34,539 bases of DNA from Bacillota bacterium (GTDB lineage: Bacteria > Bacillota > Clostridia > Oscillospirales > Ruminococcaceae), in NCBI GenBank assembly GCA_023415575.1, contig JAEZKF010000024.1:1-34539 (forward strand), written 5' to 3'. The position numbers and the translations under genes were made by a program. The first letter of the stretch is position 1. Each line of letters begins with the position of its first letter. Shown here piece after piece: positions 6,853 to 13,848 of the stretch. The notes under the pieces were generated by a model. The model saw only the letters and a program-made list of their open reading frames with translations, was not told where the DNA came from and made no database searches.

Positions 6853-6910
6853 AACCACGCCCCCGGGAAAGGCTAGACAAGGTATTGGCTAGCCTTTCCC
6901 GGGGGTGGTT
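6853..6910. repeat. Repeat family B, copy 2 (long hairpin)
   Basis: Left arm 6853-6876 and right arm 6889-6910 pair over 22 bases with one 2-base bulge, around the loop ACAAGGTATTGG. The loop and the adjacent GGCTAG/CTAGCC are shared with copy 1 at 4749, while the outer stem differs with pairing preserved. Confidence 0.78.
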
Positions 6911-7133
6911 GTGTGTATTTAACTGATATTATTATAGATATACTTACAATTTCCGTATCTTGTTGCACCATCATTAGTTACATCTGTTGAATGACTTATT
7001 ATTCATAAACGAGCACAATCTAATTATAAATAGAAAATATTATCCAATCGATGGAAAATAGTAATTTCGATTTTTTGACTCTTAATATCTATGTGGTATC
7101 AAACTTATAGTACTTTTGAATCCCAAAGGAGGC

Positions 7134-7220
7134 GATACATTCCCCAATTACGAAGAAAGTTTAAAGGCAATTGAGAGGGGGAAAGACTTATCGAAAAGGT
7201 ACTCGTCTCTCTGAGTGATG
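7134..7220 (+). pseudogene. Broken second copy of the 80-residue protein gene at 12670 (3' end)
   Basis: The plus strand encodes PNYEESLKAIERGKDLSKRY, then SS, a one-base loss, and LSD. The intact gene at 12670-12912 ends PNYEESLKAIERGRDLSKRY and then SSLLSDED. Over about 80 bases I count roughly a dozen differences, nearly all at synonymous sites or a K/R exchange, plus two single-base gaps. The 5' part of the gene is missing. The two copies bracket the nuclease-RecQ cluster. Confidence 0.75.
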
Positions 7221-7315
7221 TTATGCAGCAAAAATGCTTCCCGATATATCAAAAAGCATAGCCCAAAATACATCCCCAAGGTTTGAATACCCAGATGGAT
7301 CAAAAAGCTTGCAAT

Positions 7316-7360
7316 AAAAACCCCACGAATCTTTGACGTTATTGGATTCGTGGGGTTTTT
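7316..7360. terminator. Strong bidirectional terminator
   Basis: Perfect 16-base arms AAAAACCCCACGAATC (7316-7331) and GATTCGTGGGGTTTTT (7345-7360) around 13 bases. The A and T ends make it work in both directions. It insulates the RecQ cluster promoter from upstream transcription. Confidence 0.88.
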
Positions 7361-7400
7361 GATTATGAAATCAATTTTTTGCATTAAAAAGTGTTACACC

Positions 7401-7430
7401 TTGACTGGTTATTTGCTCATATGCTAAAGT
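7401..7430 (+). promoter_or_regulatory. Promoter of the nuclease-RecQ cluster
   Basis: TTGACT (7401-7406), an 18-base spacer, and TAAAGT (7425-7430) preceded by TGC, an extended -10. It lies 44 bases before the start codon at 7474. The 12-mer CTCATATGCTAA across the -10 (7416-7427) recurs at 12643-12654, in front of the 80-residue gene. Confidence 0.6.
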
Positions 7431-7473
7431 AACTATGGATATATTTTCCGAATATTAACGTGGGGATACATGA

Positions 7474-10400
7474 ATGGAAAGATATACTGCTACTTATACG
7501 GGTATCAAAAACAGCTTTGTAATTCAAAATATTGACCGTCCCAATAATGTGGATAGTTATTACAGCCTTCTATGTGTTATAAAGAATATTTTAATGAGGG
7601 GCAGGGTTACCCGCCCCTCTCAATATTTATTGTCTGAACTTGGGGAAGTAATCCCTTTTGAACCGAATCAAAAGCCTCTGATGCTCTTCTCGCATGAGAT
7701 GCCGCATTGGAATCAACGCATTAAGGGAAGCCGTGAAAGCAACGATTATCCTGCTGAGGACTTCTTTCTTAATGTTATACCCGAATATCTTCCGGAGTAT
7801 AGGTTCATTCAGGGGTTAATGCTTCCCGAAGCTAAGATTGAAGATATAACGCCTAACGCCCCAACCAGCTTCATAAATCAACAAGTTGACTTCTATTTAC
7901 CCCAAGCAAACCTTGTTTTTGAAATTGACGGAAAACAGCACGATAATGAAACACAGCAACACAAAGATATACAAAGAGATCAATATCTTAATAAGAACGG
8001 AATAACAGTTCTGCGTATAAAGGCATCGTCTATAAAAAACAGAGATGAAGGGTTAAAGACTTTTATCGCGACACTGAAAGAAATCATAGAACAGAATGAA
8101 GTCATTAAGGAATATGGCCTTATTTTTCAAAATGATAACTATTTTGAACCCTTCACTGATCACCTAAAATTTGATGTTGTTATGCGCTTTCAGATTCTTA
8201 TAATTACTATGCTGCAGAAAAAAGTGCTTTCACTTTCTGATACTAAATGGGAAATTTGTCTGATTAGTAGGTTCCCCACTGCAGACAAGCTATTTCGTGT
8301 TGCCTTTGAAGATGTATTTTTATGGTTTTATCACTTGTGCCGACTCAGCAAAATGGAGTATATAAAACCTTCAATTAAGGTTAACGAGGATGGCATGGAA
8401 AACCCTATAAGGGTTGACATGGACATCTTAAAAAGATGGACAGATGAGGATGTTATTAACCCGGACACAATATATATCCGAAACGATTATTTTGACAACA
8501 TGGATTATTTTCAAGTCAATACAGCAGAATCTATTCGGTATAATGTTGAAATCAATGAAAGGTATACTGACGAGCCCAGCCTGAAGTTTTTCCTGAGAAA
8601 CCTATTTGATTATGATGATTTTAATGACGGTCAGTTGCCGATTATTACTCACGCCTTGAATTTAAATGATACGATTGGTATTTTACCTACCGGGTCAGGT
8701 AAGTCTTTATGTTATCAGTTTTGCTGCCTTTTGCAGCCTACTGTTAACTTTGTGGTTTCACCGATATTATCGCTCATATATGATCAGAAGGAGAACCTGG
8801 ATGAGTTTGGAATAACCAGGACAGCCTATATTACCAGCGATCAAACGGGGGAAGAAAAAGGCAATATCATCGCCCATTTTGGTAATGGGGGTTATCTGCT
8901 TGTTTGGATTTCTCCCGAACGGTTTCAAACAAATGATTTTCGTAAAGCATTGCAGGAAATCAATGAGAAACTGAATTTTTCCTATGCGGTAATTGATGAG
9001 GTGCATTGCCTATCTGAGTGGGGACACGATTTCCGTACTTCTTATCTCAACCTCGCAAGAACCATAAGAAGATATTGCCCGCAAGCAACCTTCTTGGGAC
9101 TTACGGCTACTGCCTCTCAGTTTGTTCTGGAAGATTTAAAAAGGGAGTTTGAGATAAACGCTGAATCCATCAAATCTGTATCATCTATGAGCAGAAAAGA
9201 GCTCACATTTCATATTTTAAAGTCTGATTATTCGGTGAAGTATGCCCAGCTATTACAACTATTAAAAAGCTTTAAAGAAAAGAATGGAGAGATATTTAAT
9301 TTAAAGGGCGACCAAACAGTCTGTGGCCTCATTTTCACTGTTACTGCTGGCGGGAAAAGCGGATGCAAAAGCCTCGCATATAAATTGTCCAACGATTTAA
9401 AGATAACTGCCGAATCGTATTATTCAGGTTTAGACCATGATTATGGAAAAGGAAAAAAGAAAGCAGTTCAAGATGATTTTAAACAGAATCGTATAGCACT
9501 TATGGTCGCCACGAAGGCTTTTGGCATGGGCGTAAATAAGAAAAACATATGCTATACGATTCATTATGGCCTGCCGTGGTCAATTGAAGCGTTTTATCAG
9601 GAAGCCGGCCGAGCTGGGAGAGCAGGACAAGATTCAGATTGTTACATACTATATTCTCCTGAGACATGCGATAAAGAAATAATAAAGCAAATCTTTGCTC
9701 TGAATACAACGATGGAAGAGTTGGAGCAGCTTAGGGGAGAACTTGCAAGTGATTTATCATCACTTATGTTTTTGTGGCAGCGCAATAACGATGGTATAGA
9801 TGCGGATCTGTATATGATGCGTTGGGTAATGAACTACCTGCACAAGAATAAAACCACCACAATTGCTTGCGATGAATTACATAAGAAGAGTGTGGTCGAA
9901 AAAGCAATCTATCGTTTAACATTACTTGGATTCTTATGCGATTGGACGGTTGCAGAATGGGGGGAGGACACCGGGAAGTTTGAAGTTATACTGAACGACT
10001 ACTCCCTTGAGAACATTCGAGACACTTTCACAGACTACATCCGAAGATACGACCCTGTTTTCTCCCTAGATAATAATGCGGATAGGTATCAAGCATATCA
10101 AGAAATCATAAATGATACCACATTAAAACCATATGTCAGGTATATGAAGGCGTTGCTGCAATGGAGCTATGACAATATCGTTTATAGCCGAAGACAATCC
10201 ATCAATAACATCAGGGTACTATGCGAAAGCGACATGGATAGCGATCAAATAAAACTATATGTCGATCAATACTTTAAGTTCTCTGAGACCACGATTTTTC
10301 TGGACAATATTGTAGCAAAGCCCAACGACTATACCACATGGTTTGATATCCTATATACCAAAAACACAAGGGAAGATTTTCGTATTGAATTTGACGCAAT

Positions 10401-10794
10401 AACCACAGATAAAGCTGCTGAAATTCTAGTTTCCTTACAGCGTTATCTCGAAAGCTATCGTTATAACACGGGACTAAACTTTGTTTATGGCATCCTGCGT
10501 ATTAAATGCAATCAGTTTTATGGTACAGATGGACCTGATCGTCTAAACGATGCGTTTAACACCATAGATAGCTTTGACACCCACACGCAGGAAGAGATTT
10601 TTGCTAAATGTCTTGATTTTGGCTCAGCCATGGAAGAGGAAAGCAGAGGAATCCTTGGAGAGTATCTTTCTAATCGATATCCGGACAAGGCAATAAGAAT
10701 CTACACAGAGTTGCAGGACTACGGTTCACTTACTGTGGCATTGTCGGGAATGGTAAAGAGAGTAAACGTAATAAAGGAGAAGTTTATATGGTAG
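7474..10794 (+). CDS. RecQ-like DNA helicase with N-terminal PD-(D/E)XK (DUF559/Vsr-like) nuclease domain
   Basis: The protein has 1106 residues. Residues ~130-200 form a DUF559-type nuclease: VDFYLPQANLVFEIDGKQH gives the D139...E150-x3-K154 core, followed by RDQYLNKNGITVLRI. The helicase core follows: ILPTGSGKSLCYQF (Walker A, ~403-416), VIDEVHCLSEWGHDF (motif II as DEVH, ~506-520), LGLTATAS (motif III, ~541) and FYQEAGRAGRAGQ (motif VI, ~707-719). The WGHDF and QEAGRAGRAGQ motifs are RecQ-specific. After that come ~370 residues with no recognisable zinc-binding/RQC or HRDC domain. It is probably a cytoplasmic 3'-5' helicase coupled to DNA cleavage. It overlaps the next gene by 7 bases. Domain calls are firm; a defence role is inference. 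Confidence 0.85.
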   Translation: MERYTATYTGIKNSFVIQNIDRPNNVDSYYSLLCVIKNILMRGRVTRPSQYLLSELGEVIPFEPNQKPLMLFSHEMPHWNQRIKGSRESNDYPAEDFFLNVIPEYLPEYRFIQGLMLPEAKIEDITPNAPTSFINQQVDFYLPQANLVFEIDGKQHDNETQQHKDIQRDQYLNKNGITVLRIKASSIKNRDEGLKTFIATLKEIIEQNEVIKEYGLIFQNDNYFEPFTDHLKFDVVMRFQILIITMLQKKVLSLSDTKWEICLISRFPTADKLFRVAFEDVFLWFYHLCRLSKMEYIKPSIKVNEDGMENPIRVDMDILKRWTDEDVINPDTIYIRNDYFDNMDYFQVNTAESIRYNVEINERYTDEPSLKFFLRNLFDYDDFNDGQLPIITHALNLNDTIGILPTGSGKSLCYQFCCLLQPTVNFVVSPILSLIYDQKENLDEFGITRTAYITSDQTGEEKGNIIAHFGNGGYLLVWISPERFQTNDFRKALQEINEKLNFSYAVIDEVHCLSEWGHDFRTSYLNLARTIRRYCPQATFLGLTATASQFVLEDLKREFEINAESIKSVSSMSRKELTFHILKSDYSVKYAQLLQLLKSFKEKNGEIFNLKGDQTVCGLIFTVTAGGKSGCKSLAYKLSNDLKITAESYYSGLDHDYGKGKKKAVQDDFKQNRIALMVATKAFGMGVNKKNICYTIHYGLPWSIEAFYQEAGRAGRAGQDSDCYILYSPETCDKEIIKQIFALNTTMEELEQLRGELASDLSSLMFLWQRNNDGIDADLYMMRWVMNYLHKNKTTTIACDELHKKSVVEKAIYRLTLLGFLCDWTVAEWGEDTGKFEVILNDYSLENIRDTFTDYIRRYDPVFSLDNNADRYQAYQEIINDTTLKPYVRYMKALLQWSYDNIVYSRRQSINNIRVLCESDMDSDQIKLYVDQYFKFSETTIFLDNIVAKPNDYTTWFDILYTKNTREDFRIEFDAITTDKAAEILVSLQRYLESYRYNTGLNFVYGILRIKCNQFYGTDGPDRLNDAFNTIDSFDTHTQEEIFAKCLDFGSAMEEESRGILGEYLSNRYPDKAIRIYTELQDYGSLTVALSGMVKRVNVIKEKFIW

Positions 10795-11354
10795 ACTTGC
10801 AAAAACTCGATTCTGTTATCGATGATTTAAGCGAAAGTGCGGCCAACTTTGTAAAAGTTTCGGACATTACTGAAAAGGTAAAGAAGACTGTTTTAATTGT
10901 TGACAAGAGCGTTTCAAACCTAGGTAATGTAGTCAACGAAGTGCATGAACTTAACAAAAACCAATTTACTATTCAGGAAAAAGTCAGTGCGACCTATCAA
11001 AATCTTGAGGAGCACTTTAAGTCAGTTCAGCTTCAAAATGCCCAGTTTACTAGTCAAGTAAACACACTTCTATTAGAAATCAAGAATGAAGGTCATGCCT
11101 TAAACAAACAGCTTGAAGATGTACTGGTAGCCAAACTTGAAATAATGAAGTCTGATATCATCTTAGAAAACAGAATCAAAGCTTTGGAAACACAAGATAA
11201 AATAACAGAATCCTACAATGAGCTAGTAAATACAAAAAAGGAATTGGCGCAAACACTTGAGCTTGTTTCCAAAAAGCTAATGATTTCCTACGCTATCGGG
11301 GGAGCAGGTATACTGATTGCCGTAATAACAATGTTGCTAACATTGCTGAGATAG
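10788..11354 (+). CDS. Coiled-coil protein with C-terminal membrane anchor
   Basis: The 188-residue protein is almost entirely helical and hydrophilic, with long heptad-like stretches (about 20-160), and ends in one membrane segment near 168-187 (AIGGAGILIAVITMLLTLL) plus a single Arg. It has no N-terminal signal, so it would be a tail-anchored membrane protein with its body in the cytoplasm. Its ATG lies inside the last codons of the RecQ gene (7-base overlap, AAGGAG upstream), so the two are translationally coupled and probably work together. I recognise no family. By layout it could be the membrane-bound sensor or effector partner of the nuclease-helicase; that is inference. Confidence 0.75.
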   Translation: MVDLQKLDSVIDDLSESAANFVKVSDITEKVKKTVLIVDKSVSNLGNVVNEVHELNKNQFTIQEKVSATYQNLEEHFKSVQLQNAQFTSQVNTLLLEIKNEGHALNKQLEDVLVAKLEIMKSDIILENRIKALETQDKITESYNELVNTKKELAQTLELVSKKLMISYAIGGAGILIAVITMLLTLLR

Positions 11355-11471
11355 TAATCTTTCTAGTTATGTGAAGTTATATTCTTCGCAGTCCGAAAAT
11401 TCTATGATAATTGTGAACTGGAGCGTTATCTACTTATCGAGATATCACTTGAGGAAAGGAATAGGAGGATA

Positions 11472-12485
11472 ATGATTAGTACCGATAACTTTATCCAAGG
11501 ACTTACTAATATGCCGTACGCGGAACTCATTCGTGTGAGAGATAATTTACTGATAGAGATCCGAAAATTTGAGGAAGATAATCAAAATACTTCTGAAGGT
11601 ATGATCAGCCCGTCTCCCGCCGCAATATATCAACGCAATTTGAAGTATTTAGAAAAGGTATGTGAACTAATAGCTGGTAGATTCAAAAAGGAAATCGATA
11701 TACACGAAAATCAAGGTCGCGAAAGTCAAGGTAGCGAGAATTTTCTTTTTAAAATTCGTGAATATTTAGATTCAAAAGGGTTAAGAGATGAAAGCATAAT
11801 ATGTGAGCAATTAAAAAAACGTAAAGAAGGGAAAACGTACTCTTTTGAGGAACATATTCGTGCGATGATTTATGCCATGCTTTCAAATCAAACAAAATGG
11901 TTTCGTATTGAGCCCCACCTTACTGAAATCGATAAGCTGTTTTTTGACTATAATCCGAGTATTTTGAAATCTACACCGGGTGAGTATTTTGAGAAAAAAA
12001 TATATGATTTAAAATGTGGGAACGTCAGTACTAAATATCAGATGGAAGCCCTTCCTTATAACATCAGTATTTTAGAATCTATAGAGAAGGAATATGGCAG
12101 CGTAGATACGTTTGTTTTATCTGCTCCGGCATATGTAATTGTTAGAAAACTCTCTAAAAAGGATTCTAAATATAAGTTAAAAATGCTTGGTGAGGCATTA
12201 ACGTGGGAATATCTTCGCAACGTCGGTATTGATGGTGCAAAGCCGGATGTCCATCTACGTAGATTTTTTTCTGGTAGTAGAATGGGAAACGGAACTCGTA
12301 CTCTTGCAACTCCCGAAGAAGTATATCGTACCGTTCTAGACCTTTCAAAAATCACAGATCTTCCAATGGCTATAATAGACAACTACATATGGAGCTACTG
12401 TGCAGATGGACATGGTAAAGTTTGCGCTTCAGAGCCGAACTGCAGTATTTGTGTAATAAGACAGCATTGCAATTATTGCAAATAA
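11472..12485 (+). CDS. Endonuclease III-like (HhH-GPD) DNA glycosylase-family protein with iron-sulfur motif
   Basis: The protein has 337 residues. A ~90-residue N-terminal region of no known family is followed by an EndoIII-like core: IRAMIYAMLSNQT (~129-141, matching the LSxQT helix of EndoIII), LRNVGIDGAKPDVHLRRF (Asp259 in the place of the catalytic Asp of EndoIII/MutY), and a C-terminal cluster motif CASEPNCSICVIRQHC (Cys318, 324, 327, 333; spacing C-x5-C-x2-C-x5-C). The usual LPGVGxKTA hairpin with the catalytic Lys is replaced by KLKMLGEALTWEYL, so it would lack bifunctional lyase chemistry or have another role. AGGAGG precedes the ATG. It lies 117 bases after the coiled-coil gene, same strand, possibly the same transcript. 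Confidence 0.75.
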   Translation: MISTDNFIQGLTNMPYAELIRVRDNLLIEIRKFEEDNQNTSEGMISPSPAAIYQRNLKYLEKVCELIAGRFKKEIDIHENQGRESQGSENFLFKIREYLDSKGLRDESIICEQLKKRKEGKTYSFEEHIRAMIYAMLSNQTKWFRIEPHLTEIDKLFFDYNPSILKSTPGEYFEKKIYDLKCGNVSTKYQMEALPYNISILESIEKEYGSVDTFVLSAPAYVIVRKLSKKDSKYKLKMLGEALTWEYLRNVGIDGAKPDVHLRRFFSGSRMGNGTRTLATPEEVYRTVLDLSKITDLPMAIIDNYIWSYCADGHGKVCASEPNCSICVIRQHCNYCK

Positions 12486-12669
12486 AGTTTCTCAGAGTTG
12501 TATATAAATCCCCCTGGCTATGCCGGTTTTTTATCTGGAAAAAGACTACACAAAAACGGTGAAATGATATATAATATCAATAATGTAAGTACCTGTAATC
12601 TATATGCGAGTGTAAAATAGAGCTGAATTTTCATCTGCTTTACTCATATGCTAAGGAGTCAATACAGTC

Positions 12670-12912
12670 ATGAGAAATAGAAGATACAGCCGAACATCAA
12701 ACAGAAAAGAGAGAAACAGAAGGGTAACATCTGTTTTTGACAGAAACATCGTGATCAAAGACGCAAAAGCAGCCAACCGCCTTCTTCGCATGCTTATAAA
12801 AAACCGTCCCACATATATATTTTCCCCTAATTACGAAGAAAGCTTGAAGGCAATTGAGCGAGGGAGAGATTTATCTAAACGATACTCGTCTTTACTCAGC
12901 GATGAAGACTAA
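12670..12912 (+). CDS. Small basic protein of unknown function
   Basis: The 80-residue protein has a very basic N-terminus (MRNRRYSRTSNRKERNRR) and a more acidic C-terminus with SPNYEESLKAIERGRDLSKR. No domain is recognised. A good AAGGAG site lies 11 bases before the ATG and a terminator follows the stop, so it is a self-contained transcription unit. Differences from the broken copy at 7134-7220 are mostly synonymous, which shows the frame is or was under selection. It could be a nucleic-acid-binding or antitoxin-like protein, but nothing here proves that. Confidence 0.7.
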   Translation: MRNRRYSRTSNRKERNRRVTSVFDRNIVIKDAKAANRLLRMLIKNRPTYIFSPNYEESLKAIERGRDLSKRYSSLLSDED

Positions 12913-12920
12913 TCACAAAC

Positions 12921-12948
12921 AAGACCTCCAATTATTTTTGGAGGTCTT
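12921..12948 (+). terminator. Intrinsic terminator after the 80-residue gene
   Basis: Arms AAGACCTCCAA (12921-12931) and TTGGAGGTCTT (12938-12948), followed by a T run. It lies 9 bases after the stop codon. Confidence 0.9.
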
Positions 12949-13087
12949 TTTAGTTTAATTTCGGCTGTTGAAAACCTGTTGAAATGTTCGTTGTTCATTT
13001 TTGGCACGCATAAAAAACGCCGAAAACCCGCATGATTATGCGAAAAAAAGAGGTTTTTACGGTCGGAAAACTCCTTTCTATATCTTT

Positions 13088-13175
13088 TAGCTTAGTTATA
13101 TAGCTAAGTCATAATATATATGATAGCTTAGATTAACATGCTGCCTAAGTAATTATTAATTATAGCTAAGCTATA
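13088..13175. repeat. Cluster of TAGCTWAG inverted repeats
   Basis: TAGCTTAG at 13088-13095 and 13124-13131, TAGCTAAG at 13101-13108, and the palindrome TATAGCTAAGCTATA at 13161-13175 sit in 88 AT-rich bases with alternating orientation. CCTAAG at 13144 may be a degenerate fifth site. The layout looks like a multi-site operator or an iteron-like array. No gene starts directly beside it. Confidence 0.55.
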
Positions 13176-13200
13176 ATATACAGATAACAAATCAATCGAG

Positions 13201-13230
13201 GAGCGGGCTGATTATTCACCCGCTCTTTTG
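13201..13230 (+). terminator. Terminator-like hairpin without an obvious upstream gene
   Basis: GAGCGGG (13201-13207) and CCCGCTC (13219-13225) pair, followed by TTTTGATTTTTT. No coding sequence ends here, so a short untranslated transcript from the AT-rich TAGCTWAG region could end at it. Confidence 0.55.
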
Positions 13231-13526
13231 ATTTTTTCGGCTTATAAATAATTCCCTATAATATTACTGTAAGGTGCAAATGGAGGGAGGGGCAGCCCCA
13301 AGCGTGTACTAGCAGCTTAGCTGGGGAGCAGGTTCATATAAGGACGGAAAATCTTAAAAGGCCTCGCAATTTTAGCTATCTCCTTTCACTTTTGCAGTTT
13401 TTTGTTTTTTGCAATAAAGAACTCTATATGTATTAGGCAAGTCCCATGCCAATTAAGTATCCTCAATGACATCAGTTTAAAAGAACAAAGATTTGGCAAA
13501 CGTATTAAAGAAAGGAGAGACGCTGC
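13231..13526. other. Intergenic stretch with a GC-rich patch, no gene seen
   Basis: Within AT-rich surroundings, about 13275-13335 is GC-rich and contains self-complementary pieces such as GGGGCAGCCCC and CAGCCCC/GGGGAGC. A TATAAT (13257-13262) precedes it without a clear -35. It could be a small structured RNA, but no known RNA family is recognised. Confidence 0.3.
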
Positions 13527-13754
13527 ATGAGGATTGAAGTTAACAATCAAAGCAAAATCATATCCATATGGTTTAGCAATGAAGAAAAGAGCGGCAGTTT
13601 AGCAGAGAAACTCAGACAACAGTATTCTTACTTTGCTAAACAAGGATATCTTGTAGCGGAGTATTGCTCAGGAAAACAAGAGCTTTTAGAATGCACACGC
13701 AATCTTCTCATTAGTAACATCCAAAACAAGTGCAGGACAAACCTCCGCTCATGA
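13527..13754 (+). CDS. Small protein typically encoded upstream of large serine recombinases
   Basis: The 75-residue protein MRIEVNNQSKIISIWFSNEE... resembles short proteins I know from Clostridia mobile elements, coded just before the serine recombinase, with the same MRIEVNNQ start and a central GYxVAxxxSGK-like segment (GYLVAEYCSGKQELLECT). The start has an AAAGAAAGGAGAG site. Function is not established; a co-factor or directionality role for the recombinase is conceivable. It lies 94 bases before the recombinase, with a hairpin and promoter in between. Confidence 0.65.
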   Translation: MRIEVNNQSKIISIWFSNEEKSGSLAEKLRQQYSYFAKQGYLVAEYCSGKQELLECTRNLLISNIQNKCRTNLRS

Positions 13755-13763
13755 TGAATACTG

Positions 13764-13800
13764 AGGTACAGGCTGCAAGACATATTTGCAATCTGTACCT
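13764..13800. promoter_or_regulatory. Inverted repeat overlapping the recombinase promoter
   Basis: AGGTACAG (13764-13771) and CTGTACCT (13793-13800) are perfect arms, with inner TGCAA/TTGCA pairing. A second dyad, ACATATA (13801-13807) and TATATGT (13817-13823), follows at once. Both overlap the proposed promoter elements, so they may be operator sites controlling recombinase expression. Confidence 0.5.
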
Positions 13801-13814
13801 ACATATAGTACAAT
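13781..13814 (+). promoter_or_regulatory. Recombinase promoter: sigma-A-like, overlapping a sigma-E-like match
   Basis: Sigma-A reading: TTGCAA (13786-13791), 17 bases, TACAAT (13809-13814). Sigma-E reading: CATATT (13781-13786), 15 bases, CATATAGT (13802-13809), against the Bacillus consensus KMATATT-14/15-CATACANT (6 of 7 and 7 of 8). Both lie 35-70 bases upstream of the TTG start. Which one is used cannot be decided from sequence. Confidence 0.5.
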
Positions 13815-13848
13815 GTTATATGTATAGTAATCGGAAGGAGAGATTATA

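Larger units (their letters stand above)
6278..7133. other. Intergenic stretch with repeats A3 and B2, no convincing gene
   Basis: An 84-codon frame at 6423-6677 runs through repeat A3 and has no known domain, so it is not called as a gene. The stretch holds repeat A copy 3, a directly repeated AAAAACTTGTACTTTT motif with a large inverted copy, and repeat B copy 2. A and B occur in the same order here as at 4562-4804, and the sequences between them share short matches (a GTATACT block and a TAGTCGTATCAA-like block). The pair may therefore be two decayed copies of one larger element. Confidence 0.45.

Noticed and set aside
7148..7384. 78-codon minus-strand open frame
   Set aside because: It is antisense to the broken small-gene copy and crosses a strong terminator.
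13755..13787. TGAATA (13755-13760) and CATATTT as a sigma-G promoter for the recombinase
   Set aside because: The -35 is perfect but the 20-base spacing is too long for sigma-F/G promoters.
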